Assembly (NCBI GenBank): GCA_018268035.1
Contig: JAFDXI010000153.1
Coordinates: 1-64,000, forward strand
Origin: Bacteroidota bacterium
Lineage (GTDB): Bacteria > Bacteroidota > Bacteroidia > Chitinophagales > Chitinophagaceae
DNA length: 64,000 nucleotides
Reading direction: 5' to 3'
Part shown: positions 63,990 to 64,000 of the stretch, one piece after another
Layout: every line of letters starts with the position of its first letter
How positions within the stretch are numbered: the first letter of the stretch is position 1
Made by a program: the position numbers and the translations under genes
Notes under the pieces: model-generated
Seen by the model: the letters and a program-made list of their open reading frames with translations, nothing else
What the model was told of the DNA's origin: nothing
Database searches by the model: none

Positions 63990-64000
63990 AATTGTTTAAT

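Overview
The window is a low-GC bacterial chromosome segment. It almost certainly comes from a member of the Bacteroidota close to the Chitinophagaceae (Chitinophagales). Evidence: Bacteroidota-type promoters (TTTG, about 19-20 nt, TAnnTTTG) before several genes, with A/T-rich start regions in place of Shine-Dalgarno sites; type IX secretion C-terminal sorting domains at 43.5 and 55.1 kb; a TonB-dependent receptor with a carboxypeptidase-like N-domain; many lipoproteins; and Bacteroidota-restricted families such as DUF6089 and IPExxxVDY. No tRNA, rRNA, CRISPR array, transposase or prophage was recognised.

Layout. 0-11 kb is mostly transport: an OPT-family transporter (-), a His-containing helical lipoprotein, a TonB receptor with a beta-helix lipoprotein, and a POT peptide transporter (-). 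A decayed LuxR-type response regulator lies at 11.2-11.6 kb. 11.6-24 kb is mostly housekeeping: purD, mreBCD, a UbiD-family decarboxylase, a DUF6089 barrel, exonuclease III, an exported S8 peptidase, a DUF151 nuclease-like protein and ispE. 24-56 kb is an accessory carbohydrate and secretion region. It holds a DPE2-like malQ, GH30, a frameshifted P1 peptidase, GH53, a FadL-like porin, three exported melibiase-like hydrolases, a kynureninase pseudogene, an ECF sigma factor with a membrane partner, two divergent beta-propeller lipoproteins, a T9SS beta-helix protein, the overlapping operon agaS / pfkB-type kinase / kbaY-type aldolase, an exported amidohydrolase, a pterin dehydratase, an ABC ATPase with a TolC protein, and a T9SS protein. 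56.5-60.2 kb carries grpE-dnaJ, an exported thioredoxin-like protein, folB and a TPR protein. The right end is the start of the S10 ribosomal operon (rpsJ, rplC, rplD, rplW, rplB, rpsS), broken by two long spacers with inverted repeats.

How the genes work together. The 45.5-51.9 kb genes suggest a route in which exported melibiase-like enzymes release alpha-linked galacto-sugars. AgaS, the kinase and the aldolase would then convert galactosamine-6-P or tagatose-6-P to triose phosphates; substrate identity is inferred. MalQ, GH30 and GH53 point to use of alpha-glucan, beta-linked and galactan material. mreBCD is a complete core shape cluster, without PBP2 or RodA beside it.

Most notable are three degraded genes (response regulator, kynureninase, P1 peptidase), a roughly 100-nt dispersed repeat with inverted ends at both 0.4 and 55.0 kb, the spacers inside the S10 operon, a palindrome lying between the predicted promoter boxes of malQ, and a lipoprotein version of a His-containing helical family. 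I did not find a clear new multi-gene defence or mobile system.
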